Source: Acidocella aquatica (GTDB lineage: Bacteria; Pseudomonadota; Alphaproteobacteria; Acetobacterales; Acetobacteraceae). Taken from it: DNA of 64,000 bases. Shown in pieces: positions 36,729-45,310 of the stretch (its first letter is position 1; every line of letters starts with the position of its first letter). A model generated the notes under the pieces. That model was not told where the DNA came from and searched no databases. It worked only from the letters and a program-made list of their open reading frames with translations. The position numbers were made by a program, and so were the translations under genes. The DNA is taken from assembly GCF_030160635.1 (NCBI RefSeq), contig NZ_BSOS01000073.1:62001-126000 (forward strand), in the 5' to 3' direction.

Positions 36729-37850
36729 ATGAAGATCGCTTTAACATCCGCCGGAACAACACTGGGCACCCCGCGGACACGCGCCGTACACCGGGCAATT
36801 GCCGAGGCCAGGCGTGGCGTGCCGGTGGTGCTGGCGGCGCGCCGGCCATTGATCATCGCGCCGGCGGAGACCGTGGGGGCTGAAGGCCTGCGGCTGATTG
36901 ACGTGCTCTCCAGCGGGCAGGCTGTGCTGTTGCTGGCCCCCTCCCGCGCCGCCGCCGTGCTACGGCACGAGGTGGAAGCGAACGCGCCCGCCATTGCCTT
37001 AAAACTGGCGCGGCCGCTGATTGACGCTGAAACGCTCAAGCGCGCGGCGGACCCGACGATGGAGCAAATTCTCCCCGAATTTGAGATGGTGGACGCACCG
37101 GCCGCGGCCGAGGCAGCGCTGGCGCTGGGGAAACTTGCACGTTTATTGCCCGCGATGGTGGCGGCGCCGGTGCGGCATGGCTGGGCCAGCCTGCCCGCCG
37201 GGCATGATCTGCTGAGTGTGCCGGCCGAGGATTTACTGGCGTATCCGGCAGAGTTGGCAGCCTCGCTGACCAAGGTGGCCGAGGTGGCGGTGCCACTTGA
37301 TGATGCGAAGGATGCACGGCTGATCGCCTTCCGCGCGCTGGACCAGGGCATTGAGCATATGGCGATTCTGGTCGGCGACCCGGCGGCGCAGACGGCACCG
37401 CTGGTGCGGGTGCATTCGGAATGTTTCACCGGCGATTTGCTGGGAAGTTTACGATGTGATTGCGGACCGCAGCTGCGCGGCGCAATCGCCCGCATGGCGG
37501 CCGAAGGGGCCGGGGCGGTGCTGTATCTGGCGCAGGAAGGCCGGGGGATCGGGCTGATCAACAAATTGCGAGCCTATACGATGCAGGACCGTGGGCTGGA
37601 TACGCTGGACGCCAACCGCGCGCTGGGGTGGCAGGCCGATGAACGGAATTTTTCAATTGCCGCCGCGATGCTGCGGGCACTGGGGATGACGCGGATACGC
37701 TTGTTGACGAATAACCCGGAGAAGGTAGCCTCGCTGGAAGCCTGCGGGATCGAGGTGGTGGAGCGGGTGCCGCATGAATTCGCGCCCAACGGCGTGAATG
37801 ATGCTTATCTGGCAACCAAGGCCGCGCGGTTCGGGCATTATCTTGGTTGA
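36729..37850 (+). CDS. ribA: GTP cyclohydrolase II with degenerate RibB-like N-terminal domain
   Basis: A 373-residue protein. The C-terminal ~190 residues are GTP cyclohydrolase II, first enzyme of riboflavin synthesis. Zinc ligands are seen in HSECFTGDLLGSLRCDCGPQ, the catalytic region in LYLAQEGRGIGL, and LLTNNPEKV follows. The N-terminal ~180 residues resemble the fold of DHBP synthase (RibB): LIIAPAETVGAEGLRLIDVL parallels its central strand-helix. They lack the DDExRENEGD acidic active-site loop, so this half is probably catalytically dead. It overlaps the next gene's start region. Confidence 0.9.
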   Translation: MKIALTSAGTTLGTPRTRAVHRAIAEARRGVPVVLAARRPLIIAPAETVGAEGLRLIDVLSSGQAVLLLAPSRAAAVLRHEVEANAPAIALKLARPLIDAETLKRAADPTMEQILPEFEMVDAPAAAEAALALGKLARLLPAMVAAPVRHGWASLPAGHDLLSVPAEDLLAYPAELAASLTKVAEVAVPLDDAKDARLIAFRALDQGIEHMAILVGDPAAQTAPLVRVHSECFTGDLLGSLRCDCGPQLRGAIARMAAEGAGAVLYLAQEGRGIGLINKLRAYTMQDRGLDTLDANRALGWQADERNFSIAAAMLRALGMTRIRLLTNNPEKVASLEACGIEVVERVPHEFAPNGVNDAYLATKAARFGHYLG

Positions 37851-38334
37851 GTTTTCATACCAGGATGGCGTGTTGCAAGGCGCTGGCCTGCGGCTGCGCG
37901 CGGTGTGCGGGCGCGGCGGCGTGAGCGGGCATAAGGTTGAAGGCGACGGCGCGACGCCGCTGGGGCGGCTGGAACTGCTGCGGGTAATGTACCGGGCGGA
38001 CCGGGTGAAGCCGCCGGTGTGCGCCGTGCCGGTTGAGCCGATTGGCAAGTTTGACGGCTGGTGCGATGATGTTGCGGATGTGGCCTATAACCGGCCGGTA
38101 GCCCTGCCCTACCCTGCCAGCCATGAGCCATTGTGGCGCGCCGATGGGGTTTATGACGTAATCGGCGTGCTCGGGTGGAATCTCTCACCCATCGTGCCGG
38201 GGCGCGGATCGGCGATTTTTCTGCATGTGGCAACCCCGGATTTTGCGCCGACGGCTGGGTGCGTGGCGCTGGAACTGCGCGATGTGCTGGCCGCGCTGGC
38301 GGCGGGGATGACGGGGATTTTGGTGCGGGAGTAG
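37843..38334 (+). CDS. YkuD (L,D-transpeptidase-like) domain protein
   Basis: About 163 residues. The motif GHKVEGDGATPLGRLELL followed later by IFLHVATPDFAPTAGCVAL is the YkuD catalytic pattern (His, then Cys in the [ST]xGC turn; here TAGC). L,D-transpeptidases cross-link peptidoglycan or attach lipoprotein; this stand-alone, signal-less version belongs to a group often annotated only as YkuD domain protein. The start is uncertain: TTG at 37843 overlaps the ribA stop by 8 nt, and a GTG at 37870 is another option. Co-transcribed with ribA by position. Confidence 0.8.
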   Translation: MVEFSYQDGVLQGAGLRLRAVCGRGGVSGHKVEGDGATPLGRLELLRVMYRADRVKPPVCAVPVEPIGKFDGWCDDVADVAYNRPVALPYPASHEPLWRADGVYDVIGVLGWNLSPIVPGRGSAIFLHVATPDFAPTAGCVALELRDVLAALAAGMTGILVRE

Positions 38335-38371
38335 AGACGCGCCACAAGGGCGGCGGCGCGCTGAAATCACC

Positions 38372-38590
38372 TCATTCCGCGGCCTGGCGAAGCTGTTGCA
38401 ATGCCCTCGATGGCCGGTCGTCCAGTCCTTTGCCGCCGGCATCCAGATACCCGTAGATCTCCGCCAGCATGCGCTTCTCCCAGAAGCTCTTGAGATGCTC
38501 GGCGATACCGGCAATGGCCTCCTCGTCGCTTTTATGGGCGAAAAATTTTCCAATCTGGTTGGCCATATAAACAAGTTTGTCAGGCGACAT
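38372..38590 (-). CDS. fdsD: Formate dehydrogenase delta subunit
   Basis: A 72-residue protein starting MSPDKLVYMANQIGKFF, the conserved start of FdsD, followed by EEAIAGIAEHLKSFWEKRM. FdsD is a small assembly or stability factor of soluble NAD-dependent formate dehydrogenase. ATG at 38590 is chosen because it begins the conserved segment; the frame is open five codons more. It overlaps fdhD by 11 nt and is the last gene of the fds operon. Confidence 0.92.
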   Translation of the reverse strand: MSPDKLVYMANQIGKFFAHKSDEEAIAGIAEHLKSFWEKRMLAEIYGYLDAGGKGLDDRPSRALQQLRQAAE

Positions 38591-39407
38591 CGCTCTGCGC
38601 TCCAAAAATCACGCGCCCCGGATGGGTGAACACCTCAAACCCATCATCACGCGCCACGGCGACAAGTGTTATTCCAGCTTGCGCCGCTTCGCGCACGGCG
38701 CGCGCCGTCGGCACGGAAATGGCCACCAGTATCCCGGCGCCAAATACCGCTGTCTTCTGAATAAGGTCGAGTGACAAGCGGCTGGTGAGAAGAACAGCGC
38801 CAGCACCTGGTGGATCACCGCGCCGCGCCACCGCGCCGGTCAGTTTATCCAATGCATTATGGCGCCCGATGTCTTCGCGCAGCAGCAGATCATTCCGCGC
38901 CGGATTAAAAAACGCCGCGCCATGCACAGCGCGGGTTTCGTTGTTCAAAACCTGCAGGCGCGCCATGCGGGAAACCGCGTCAGCGATCGCCGCCGCTGTC
39001 ATGGTTGCGGCGGCCTGTACTTTCGGCGACGCCCGGGCCGCTTGCGCCAAACTATCCAACCCGCACAGGCCGCACCCCAACGGCCCTGCGATATGCCGGC
39101 GCCGCGCGCCCAGCGCCTCACGCTTCTCGGGCAACAGGGTCATCCGGCATTCGATGCCGTCATCAACCACAACCGTTTCAAAATCAGTTATTTCATCAAC
39201 ATGATTGATGATACCTTCAGACAATGAAAAACCTACGGCGAAGTCTTCCAGGTCGAGCGGGCTTGCCATCATCACCGCGAACGTGGCGCGGTCGTAGGTG
39301 ATCGCAACGGCCACTTCCTCGGGCAATGCCCGGGATATGGTTTTGTGCTGGCCGCCACGCCAGGCAGCCGCATCCACACGTATAACGGGTGGCGGCGCTG
39401 GTTTCAT
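38580..39407 (-). CDS. fdhD: Formate dehydrogenase accessory sulfurtransferase FdhD
   Basis: A 275-residue protein that delivers sulfur from cysteine desulfurase to the molybdenum cofactor for insertion into formate dehydrogenase. It has the CxxC motif in GPLGCGLCGLDSL near residue 115, VHGAAFF and EDIGRHNALDKL, all conserved in the family. Equivalent to fdsC in other fds operons. It overlaps fdsA (ATGA) and fdsD. Confidence 0.95.
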   Translation of the reverse strand: MKPAPPPVIRVDAAAWRGGQHKTISRALPEEVAVAITYDRATFAVMMASPLDLEDFAVGFSLSEGIINHVDEITDFETVVVDDGIECRMTLLPEKREALGARRRHIAGPLGCGLCGLDSLAQAARASPKVQAAATMTAAAIADAVSRMARLQVLNNETRAVHGAAFFNPARNDLLLREDIGRHNALDKLTGAVARRGDPPGAGAVLLTSRLSLDLIQKTAVFGAGILVAISVPTARAVREAAQAGITLVAVARDDGFEVFTHPGRVIFGAQSDVA

Positions 39408-42247
39408 TCAGCCGCCCCCGCCACAGCGATGCGCCGTGCCTGGCCGCTCAAATGTTGATATTTCACCTGCCAATCCGTCGGGCCGTTCGAGGGCGATATC
39501 TGCACCGCCGTCACCTTGTATTCAGGGCAGTTCGTTGCCCAATCAGAAAAATCCGTGGTGATGACATTGGCTTGCGTCTCGGGGTGGTGGAAGGTGGTAT
39601 AAACCACTCCCAGCGCCATGCGATCGGTGATTTTCGCCCGCAAGGTGGTCTCGCCCGCCCGGCTTGCGAGCTTCACCCAATCGCCGTTTTTGATGCCGCG
39701 ATTCTCCGCATCATGCGGATGAATTTCCAGCAAATCTTCTTCATGCCAGAGTTTATTTTCCGTCCGCCGCGTCTGCGCGCCAACGTTATATTGCGAGAGA
39801 ATCCGCCCCGTGGTCAGCAGCAGCGGGAAGCGCGGCCCGGTGCGCTCATCGGTCGCCACGTAATCAGTGATAATGAACTTGCCCTTGCCGATCACAAAAT
39901 GCCCGACATGCATGGTCGGCGTTCCCTCCGGCATCTGCTCATTGCATGGCCACTGGATGGAACCCAGACGATCGAGCGCCGCGTAGGAGACGCCGGCAAA
40001 TGTCGGCGTAAGCTGCGCGATCTCATCCATGATCTCAGATGGATGCGCGTAATGCATGTGCATCCCCAGCGCATTGGCGAGAAGCTGCGTCACCTCCCAG
40101 TCGCCATAACCATTTTTTGGCGCCATGACCTTGCGCACCCGCTGGATGCGGCGCTCGGCGTTGGTGAAGGTGCCGTCCTTTTCCAAAAATGTGGAACCGG
40201 GGAGGAACACATGCGCAAAATTCGCTGTCTCGTTCAGGAACAAATCCTGCACCACCACGCACTCCATCGCGGCGAGCCCGGCGGTGATGTGTTTTGTGTC
40301 CGGATCGGACTGCACAATATCCTCGCCCTGAATGTAGAGCCCCATGAACGTGCCTGACACCGCGGCATCCAGCATGTTGGGAATCCGCAGGCCCGGCTCG
40401 CCGCTCAAAGGCACGTTCCACACAGCCTCGAACATCTGGCGCGTTGCGTCGTCCGACACATGGCGGTAGCCGGAAAACTCGTGCGGGAAGCTGCCCATAT
40501 CGCAACTGCCCTGCACATTGTTCTGGCCGCGCAGCGGATTAACCCCCACCCCCGGCCGGCCGATGTTGCCGGTGGCCATGGCGAGGTTGGCGATGGCGAT
40601 CACAGTGGTCGAACCCTGGCTGTGCTCGGTCACGCCCAGGCCGTAATAAATCGCGCCGTTGCCGCCGGTCGCATAAAGCCGTGCCGCCTTGCGGATCAAA
40701 TCCGCGGGCACGCCGCAGAGTGCGGAAACCGCCTCGGGGCTATTTTGCTCCTCGGTGATAAACGCCGCCCATTCGGCAAAATCGGCCATGTCGCAACGCT
40801 CGCGCACAAAGGCTTCGTCCACCAGCCCCTCGCTGACAATCACATGCGCCAGCGCATTGATCACCGCGACATTGGTGCCCGGGCGCAGCGGCAGATGATA
40901 ATCAGCCTTTACATGCGGCGTACGCACCAGATCGATCCGGCGCGGGTCCACCACGATCAGCTTCGCGCCTTCGCGCAGGCGTTTTTTCATCCGCGAGGCA
41001 AAGACCGGATGCCCATCGGTCGGGTTGGCGCCGATCACCAGAATCACATCCGCCTGATCCACACTGTCAAAATCCTGCGTGCCGGCGGAGGTGCCAAAGG
41101 TGTTTTTCAGCCCATAGCCGGTGGGCGAATGGCAGACGCGGGCGCAGGTGTCCACATTGTTGTTGCCAAATCCGGCGCGGACAAGTTTCTGCACGAGAAA
41201 GGTCTCCTCGTTCGTGCAGCGCGAAGAGGTGATGCCGCCGATCGAATCCGTGCCATATTTAGCCTGGATGCGTTTGAATTCCGCCGCCGTGTGCGCAATC
41301 GCCTCGTCCCAGCTCACCTCGCGCCAGGGGTCGGTGATTTTGGCGCGGATCATCGGCTTGGTGATGCGGTCCTTATGCGTGGCGTAGCCCCAGGCGAAGC
41401 GGCCCTTCACGCAGGAATGACCGTGGTTGGCCTTGCCGTCCTTGTAGGGCACCATGCGCACCACTTCCTCGCCGCGCATCTCGGCCTTGAAGGTGCAGCC
41501 GACACCGCAATAGGCGCAGGTGGTAACTTGCGAATGTTCCGGCTGACCGATTTCGATGACTGATTTTTCCATCAGCGTCGCGGTCGGGCAGGCCTGCACG
41601 CAGGCGCCGCAGGAAACACATTCGGAATCAAAAAAGCTCTCCCCGATGCCGGGCGAGACCTTGGAGTTGAAGCCGGAGCCTTCGATGGTCAGGGCAAAAG
41701 TTCCCTGCACCTCCTCGCAGGCCCGCACGCAGCGCGAACAGACGATGCATTTGGCGGGGTCGAACTGGAAGTAGGGGTTTGAAACATCTTTGACGGAATC
41801 GAGATGGTTTTCACCATCGTAGCCGTAGCGCACCTCGCGCAGGCCCACCGCCCCGGCGGCGTCCTGCAATTCACAATCGCCGTTGGCCGAACAGGTCAGG
41901 CAATCGAGCGGATGGTCGGAGATATAGAGTTCCATCACGCCGCGGCGCAGCTTGGCCAGCTTGGCGTTTTGCGTATGCACCACCATGCCCTCGGCAACCG
42001 GCGTCGTGCAAGAGGCGGGCGTGCCAGCGCGGCCTTCAATTTCCACGAGGCACAGGCGGCAGGAACCGAAACTGTCCAGCATGTCGGTGGCGCAAAGCTT
42101 GGGTATCTGCGTGCCCAGCTCCATCGCCGCGCGCATCACCGATGTGCCTTCCGGCACCGCAATGCTTTGCCCGTCGATGTTGACATGCACCAGCCGTGTC
42201 GCGGTGCCGGGTTTGGTGCCATAGTCTATTTCGTGAATCAGGCCCAT
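39404..42247 (-). CDS. fdsA: NAD-dependent formate dehydrogenase, molybdopterin alpha subunit
   Basis: A 947-residue catalytic subunit that oxidises formate to CO2. The N-terminus is NuoG-like: a 2Fe-2S ferredoxin fold with CATDMLDSFGSCRLCLVE, a His/Cys-ligated cluster region, and two 4Fe-4S sets, CIVCSRCVRACEEVQ and CVSCGACVQACPT. The molybdopterin domain opens with the 4Fe-4S motif CAYCGVGCTFKAEM. The active site is Cys, not selenocysteine, in DTCARVCHSPTGYGL, with the adjacent conserved His. C-terminal MGD-binding domain is complete. Length is normal for FdsA. It lies 10 nt after fdsB. Confidence 0.96.
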   Translation of the reverse strand: MGLIHEIDYGTKPGTATRLVHVNIDGQSIAVPEGTSVMRAAMELGTQIPKLCATDMLDSFGSCRLCLVEIEGRAGTPASCTTPVAEGMVVHTQNAKLAKLRRGVMELYISDHPLDCLTCSANGDCELQDAAGAVGLREVRYGYDGENHLDSVKDVSNPYFQFDPAKCIVCSRCVRACEEVQGTFALTIEGSGFNSKVSPGIGESFFDSECVSCGACVQACPTATLMEKSVIEIGQPEHSQVTTCAYCGVGCTFKAEMRGEEVVRMVPYKDGKANHGHSCVKGRFAWGYATHKDRITKPMIRAKITDPWREVSWDEAIAHTAAEFKRIQAKYGTDSIGGITSSRCTNEETFLVQKLVRAGFGNNNVDTCARVCHSPTGYGLKNTFGTSAGTQDFDSVDQADVILVIGANPTDGHPVFASRMKKRLREGAKLIVVDPRRIDLVRTPHVKADYHLPLRPGTNVAVINALAHVIVSEGLVDEAFVRERCDMADFAEWAAFITEEQNSPEAVSALCGVPADLIRKAARLYATGGNGAIYYGLGVTEHSQGSTTVIAIANLAMATGNIGRPGVGVNPLRGQNNVQGSCDMGSFPHEFSGYRHVSDDATRQMFEAVWNVPLSGEPGLRIPNMLDAAVSGTFMGLYIQGEDIVQSDPDTKHITAGLAAMECVVVQDLFLNETANFAHVFLPGSTFLEKDGTFTNAERRIQRVRKVMAPKNGYGDWEVTQLLANALGMHMHYAHPSEIMDEIAQLTPTFAGVSYAALDRLGSIQWPCNEQMPEGTPTMHVGHFVIGKGKFIITDYVATDERTGPRFPLLLTTGRILSQYNVGAQTRRTENKLWHEEDLLEIHPHDAENRGIKNGDWVKLASRAGETTLRAKITDRMALGVVYTTFHHPETQANVITTDFSDWATNCPEYKVTAVQISPSNGPTDWQVKYQHLSGQARRIAVAGAAE

Positions 42248-42257
42248 GGGTCAGCTC

Positions 42258-43811
42258 CTATTGCGCGGCGGCGGGAATGGCGGCGGGCGCAAAATCTTCA
42301 GGGAAATGGTGCAGCGCGCTCAATACCGGATAAGGGGTGAACCCGCCCAGGGCGCAGAGCGAGCCGAACTTCATGGTCTCGCAAAGGTCTTTGACCAAGG
42401 CGATGTTTTCCTCGGCCGCATGGCCCGCCACGATTTTGTCGATCACCTCCACGCCGCGCGTGGAGCCGATGCGGCAAGGCGTGCATTTTCCGCAGGATTC
42501 ATGCGCGCAGAATGCCATCGCGAAGCGGGCCATTTTCGCCATGTCCACGCTGTCGTCAAACACCACCAGCCCGCCATGGCCGATCAGCCCGTCGCGCGCG
42601 GCGAAGGCTTCGTAGTCATAGGGTGTGTCAAACAGCGCCGGCGGAAAATAGGCGCCCAAAGGCCCACCAGCCTGCACCGCGCGCACCGGCCGGCCGGTGG
42701 CGCTGCCGCCGCCGATCTCGTTGACCAGTTCGCCAAGCGTGATGCCAAACGCAACCTCGAACAGCCCGCCATGTTTCACATTCCCGGCGATCTGCACCGG
42801 CATCGTGCCGCGCGAGCGGCCCATGCCATAATCAGCGTAGGCCGCGGCGCCTTTTTCCAGAATGAACGGAATGGTAGCGAAAGAGACCAGATTATTCACC
42901 ACCGTCGGCTTGCCGAACAAGCCCGCCAGTGCCGGAATCGGCGGCTTGGCGCGCACCTGCCCGCGTTTGCCCTCCAGACTTTCCAACAGCGCCGTCTCCT
43001 CGCCGCACACATAGGCGCCGGCGCCAACGCGGACTTCCAGCTCGAAATCATACGCCGAGCCCATCACCGCGCGGCCCAGCAGACCCGCCCGGCACGCGAT
43101 GGCGATGGCGTCGTTCATAGTGCGTATGGCGTGCGGATATTCGGAGCGGACATAGATATAACCCCGCGTCGCCCCCACGGCGGCGGCGGCGATCGTCATG
43201 CCCTCGATGAGCGTGAACGGATCGCCCTCCATCAGCATCCGGTCGGCAAATGTGCCGGAGTCGCCTTCATCGGCGTTGCAGACGATATATTTTTGCGCCG
43301 CCACGGCGGTCCGCACGGTCTCCCATTTTATCCCCGTGGGAAAACCAGCGCCACCACGCCCGCGCAGGCCGGAGGCTTTCACCTCAGCAACCGTTTGCGC
43401 CGCGCCGAGTTGCAGCGCGCGCGCCAGGCCATCATACCCGCCAAGGGCGCGGTATGCATCCAGGTCCAGCGGATCAATCACCCCGCAACGCGCGAAGGTG
43501 AGCCGGTCCTGTTTCGCGAAAAACGGAATTTTCTCGACCATGCCTGTCGATTTTTCATGCCATCCGCCGCTCTGAAAATCCGCGTCGAACAGCCCCGGCA
43601 CATCGCGCACGCCAACCTTCCCGTAGCCCATGCGCCCGCCCGGCGTTTCCACCTCCACCAGCGGCTCCAGCCAGAACATGCCCCGCGAACCGGTACGCAC
43701 AATTTCCAACGCAACGCCGCGCGCCTGTGCTTCCGAGACAATGGCCGCCGCCACGCGGTCAGCCCCCACCGCGAGCGCCGCGGCGTCACGGGGAATGAAT
43801 ACGCGCATCAC
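42258..43811 (-). CDS. fdsB: NAD-dependent formate dehydrogenase beta subunit (NuoF-like)
   Basis: A 517-residue diaphorase subunit with a ferredoxin-like N-terminal domain of about 110 residues, then the NADH and FMN region GLRGRGGAGFPTGIKWE, the glycine-rich YIYVRSEYP and GAGAYVCGEETALLESLEG, and the 4Fe-4S motif ESCGKCTPCRIGSTRG. It passes electrons from the molybdenum subunit to NAD+. It overlaps fdsG by 4 nt (ATGA). The N-terminal 2Fe-2S-type extension is usual for FdsB. Confidence 0.95.
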   Translation of the reverse strand: MMRVFIPRDAAALAVGADRVAAAIVSEAQARGVALEIVRTGSRGMFWLEPLVEVETPGGRMGYGKVGVRDVPGLFDADFQSGGWHEKSTGMVEKIPFFAKQDRLTFARCGVIDPLDLDAYRALGGYDGLARALQLGAAQTVAEVKASGLRGRGGAGFPTGIKWETVRTAVAAQKYIVCNADEGDSGTFADRMLMEGDPFTLIEGMTIAAAAVGATRGYIYVRSEYPHAIRTMNDAIAIACRAGLLGRAVMGSAYDFELEVRVGAGAYVCGEETALLESLEGKRGQVRAKPPIPALAGLFGKPTVVNNLVSFATIPFILEKGAAAYADYGMGRSRGTMPVQIAGNVKHGGLFEVAFGITLGELVNEIGGGSATGRPVRAVQAGGPLGAYFPPALFDTPYDYEAFAARDGLIGHGGLVVFDDSVDMAKMARFAMAFCAHESCGKCTPCRIGSTRGVEVIDKIVAGHAAEENIALVKDLCETMKFGSLCALGGFTPYPVLSALHHFPEDFAPAAIPAAAQ

Positions 43812-44272
43812 AGCACCTCCATCGCGAGCGATTCCAGCGCCCCGGCATCCAACCGGCCATGCACCTCACCGTCGAGCATCGCATTCGGCGCGCAGGCGCA
43901 AAGGCCCAGGCAATACACCGCCTCCACAGTCAGCCGCCCGTCCGGCGTGGTCTCGCCCCAGCCCAGGCCCAGGCGGTGCAGCAGGTGGGCGGCGTTGGCC
44001 TCGCTGCCCATGGACTGGCACGCCTCCGCCCGGCAGAGCTTCAACACATGGCGCCCGGCGGGCGCGCGGCGGAAATCGTGATAGAACGAGACGACACCAT
44101 GAACCTCGGCGCGGGTGAGGTTGAGGCGCGTGGCGATCAGGCGGATAGCCTCTTCGGGGATGCAGCCGAAATGCGCCTGCATGGCGTGCAAAATGGGCAG
44201 CATCGGGCCTTCAAGGGCCTCGCGCGCGGTGATGATGTCTTCGGCGGCAAGCGAATCCCAGATGTGCGGCAT
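43808..44272 (-). CDS. fdsG: NAD-dependent formate dehydrogenase gamma subunit (NuoE-like)
   Basis: A 154-residue 2Fe-2S thioredoxin-fold subunit homologous to NuoE. The four cluster cysteines are in LCRAEACQSMG and YCLGLCACAPNAML. It is the first gene of fdsG-fdsB-fdsA-fdhD-fdsD. Upstream, between it and the LysR gene, is a T-N11-A palindrome. Length is normal. Confidence 0.94.
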   Translation of the reverse strand: MPHIWDSLAAEDIITAREALEGPMLPILHAMQAHFGCIPEEAIRLIATRLNLTRAEVHGVVSFYHDFRRAPAGRHVLKLCRAEACQSMGSEANAAHLLHRLGLGWGETTPDGRLTVEAVYCLGLCACAPNAMLDGEVHGRLDAGALESLAMEVL

Positions 44273-44355
44273 GCGACCCCTGACCCTCCTGAATATTTCC
44301 TATCCTATGTCTGGTGCCGATTGCCCCAGAAAACAATATCGAATTTCAGTGATAC

Positions 44356-44372
44356 GATAGGATAAAACTATC
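44356..44372. promoter_or_regulatory. Putative LysR-type binding site upstream of fdsG
   Basis: GATAG-N7-CTATC is a perfect inverted repeat containing T-N11-A, the classical LysR box. It lies 84 bp before the fdsG start, in the gap after the LysR gene that ends at 44374. This is where a LysR activator of the formate dehydrogenase operon would be expected to bind. Confidence 0.65.
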
Positions 44373-44373
44373 A

Positions 44374-45255
44374 TCACCGGCGCAGCCGGGTGGCTTCGGC
44401 GATCAACGCCGCGGTCAGCGGCGAGAGCGGGTCGCGGTCCAGCACCACCAGCCCCACTTTACGCACCTCCTCAGGCTCCACGATCGGGATGGCCCGCAGC
44501 TTCGCGGTCAGGCCAAAAACCTCCGCGAGTTTTTCCGGCATCACGCAGGCCCAGCGCCCGGTTTGCACATGCGAGACCAGCACGACAATGGAGTTGGACT
44601 CCAGGGTCGGCTCCACGATCTGCCCGGCATTGTTGAGCAGGCGGTTGATGATGCGGCGGTTCTGCATATCCGGCGTGAGCAGGCACAGCGGAATTTTGCC
44701 AATCTCCGCCCAGGTGACGCGCGCGCGCTCGCCCAGCGGCGCCTGGGCAGAGGTGAGCAGCATGTAGCGCTCCTCATAGAGCGGAATGCAGCGAGCCTTG
44801 CCGATCGGCTCATTGTCCAGATAGGTGATCCCCGCTTCGATCTCCTGGTTGTGCAGACGCTGCAAAACCTCCGCTGAGGTGCAGGAGAGAACCGAGAAGC
44901 GCACCAGCGGGTGGCGCGCGCGATAAGGCGTGGTGAGTTCCGCGATGGTGGCAAGCGCCGTGGGGATGGCGGCGATGCGCAGCAGCCCGTTAAGCCCGCG
45001 CTTCAGGCTGTTCACATCATCGCGCATGGCGTGAACATCGCCGGTTATCCGCCGCGCCCATTCCAGCACGCGCTCACCCTCCGGCGTGAAGCCCTGAAAG
45101 CGCGAGCGGCGGATGACCAGCGGCACGCCCATTTTTTCCTCCAGCGCCCGGATGGCGGCGGAGAAGCTAGGCTGCGTGACATGGCATACCTCCGCCGCGC
45201 GGCCGAAATTCTGCTCACGGGCCAAAGCAATCAGGTATTCCAGCTTGTCTAGTAT
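44374..45255 (-). CDS. LysR family regulator of formate dehydrogenase, apparent ATA start
   Basis: About 293 residues. The winged helix reads LDKLEYLIALAREQNFGRAA followed by EVCHVTQPSFSAAIRALEE, the pattern seen in regulators next to fds operons. No ATG, GTG or TTG lies in frame before the helix: between an in-frame stop and the TTG at 45225 the only candidates are ATA, CTG and ATT codons. ATA at 45255 has GGAGG 7 nt upstream and precedes LDKLEYL exactly where homologs have Met. The TTG at 45225 would cut into the first helix. Probable activator of fds; divergent from moeA by 55 bp. Confidence 0.82.
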   Translation of the reverse strand: MLDKLEYLIALAREQNFGRAAEVCHVTQPSFSAAIRALEEKMGVPLVIRRSRFQGFTPEGERVLEWARRITGDVHAMRDDVNSLKRGLNGLLRIAAIPTALATIAELTTPYRARHPLVRFSVLSCTSAEVLQRLHNQEIEAGITYLDNEPIGKARCIPLYEERYMLLTSAQAPLGERARVTWAEIGKIPLCLLTPDMQNRRIINRLLNNAGQIVEPTLESNSIVVLVSHVQTGRWACVMPEKLAEVFGLTAKLRAIPIVEPEEVRKVGLVVLDRDPLSPLTAALIAEATRLRR

Positions 45256-45310
45256 CGCCTGTCCTCCCGTGCCAAATCTTTCCTAACGCCATCCATCAAC
45301 GGAAACAAAC

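Noticed and set aside
42246-44081. 611-codon open frame antisense to fdsB and fdsG
   Set aside because: Same reasoning; fdsB and fdsG carry all cofactor motifs.
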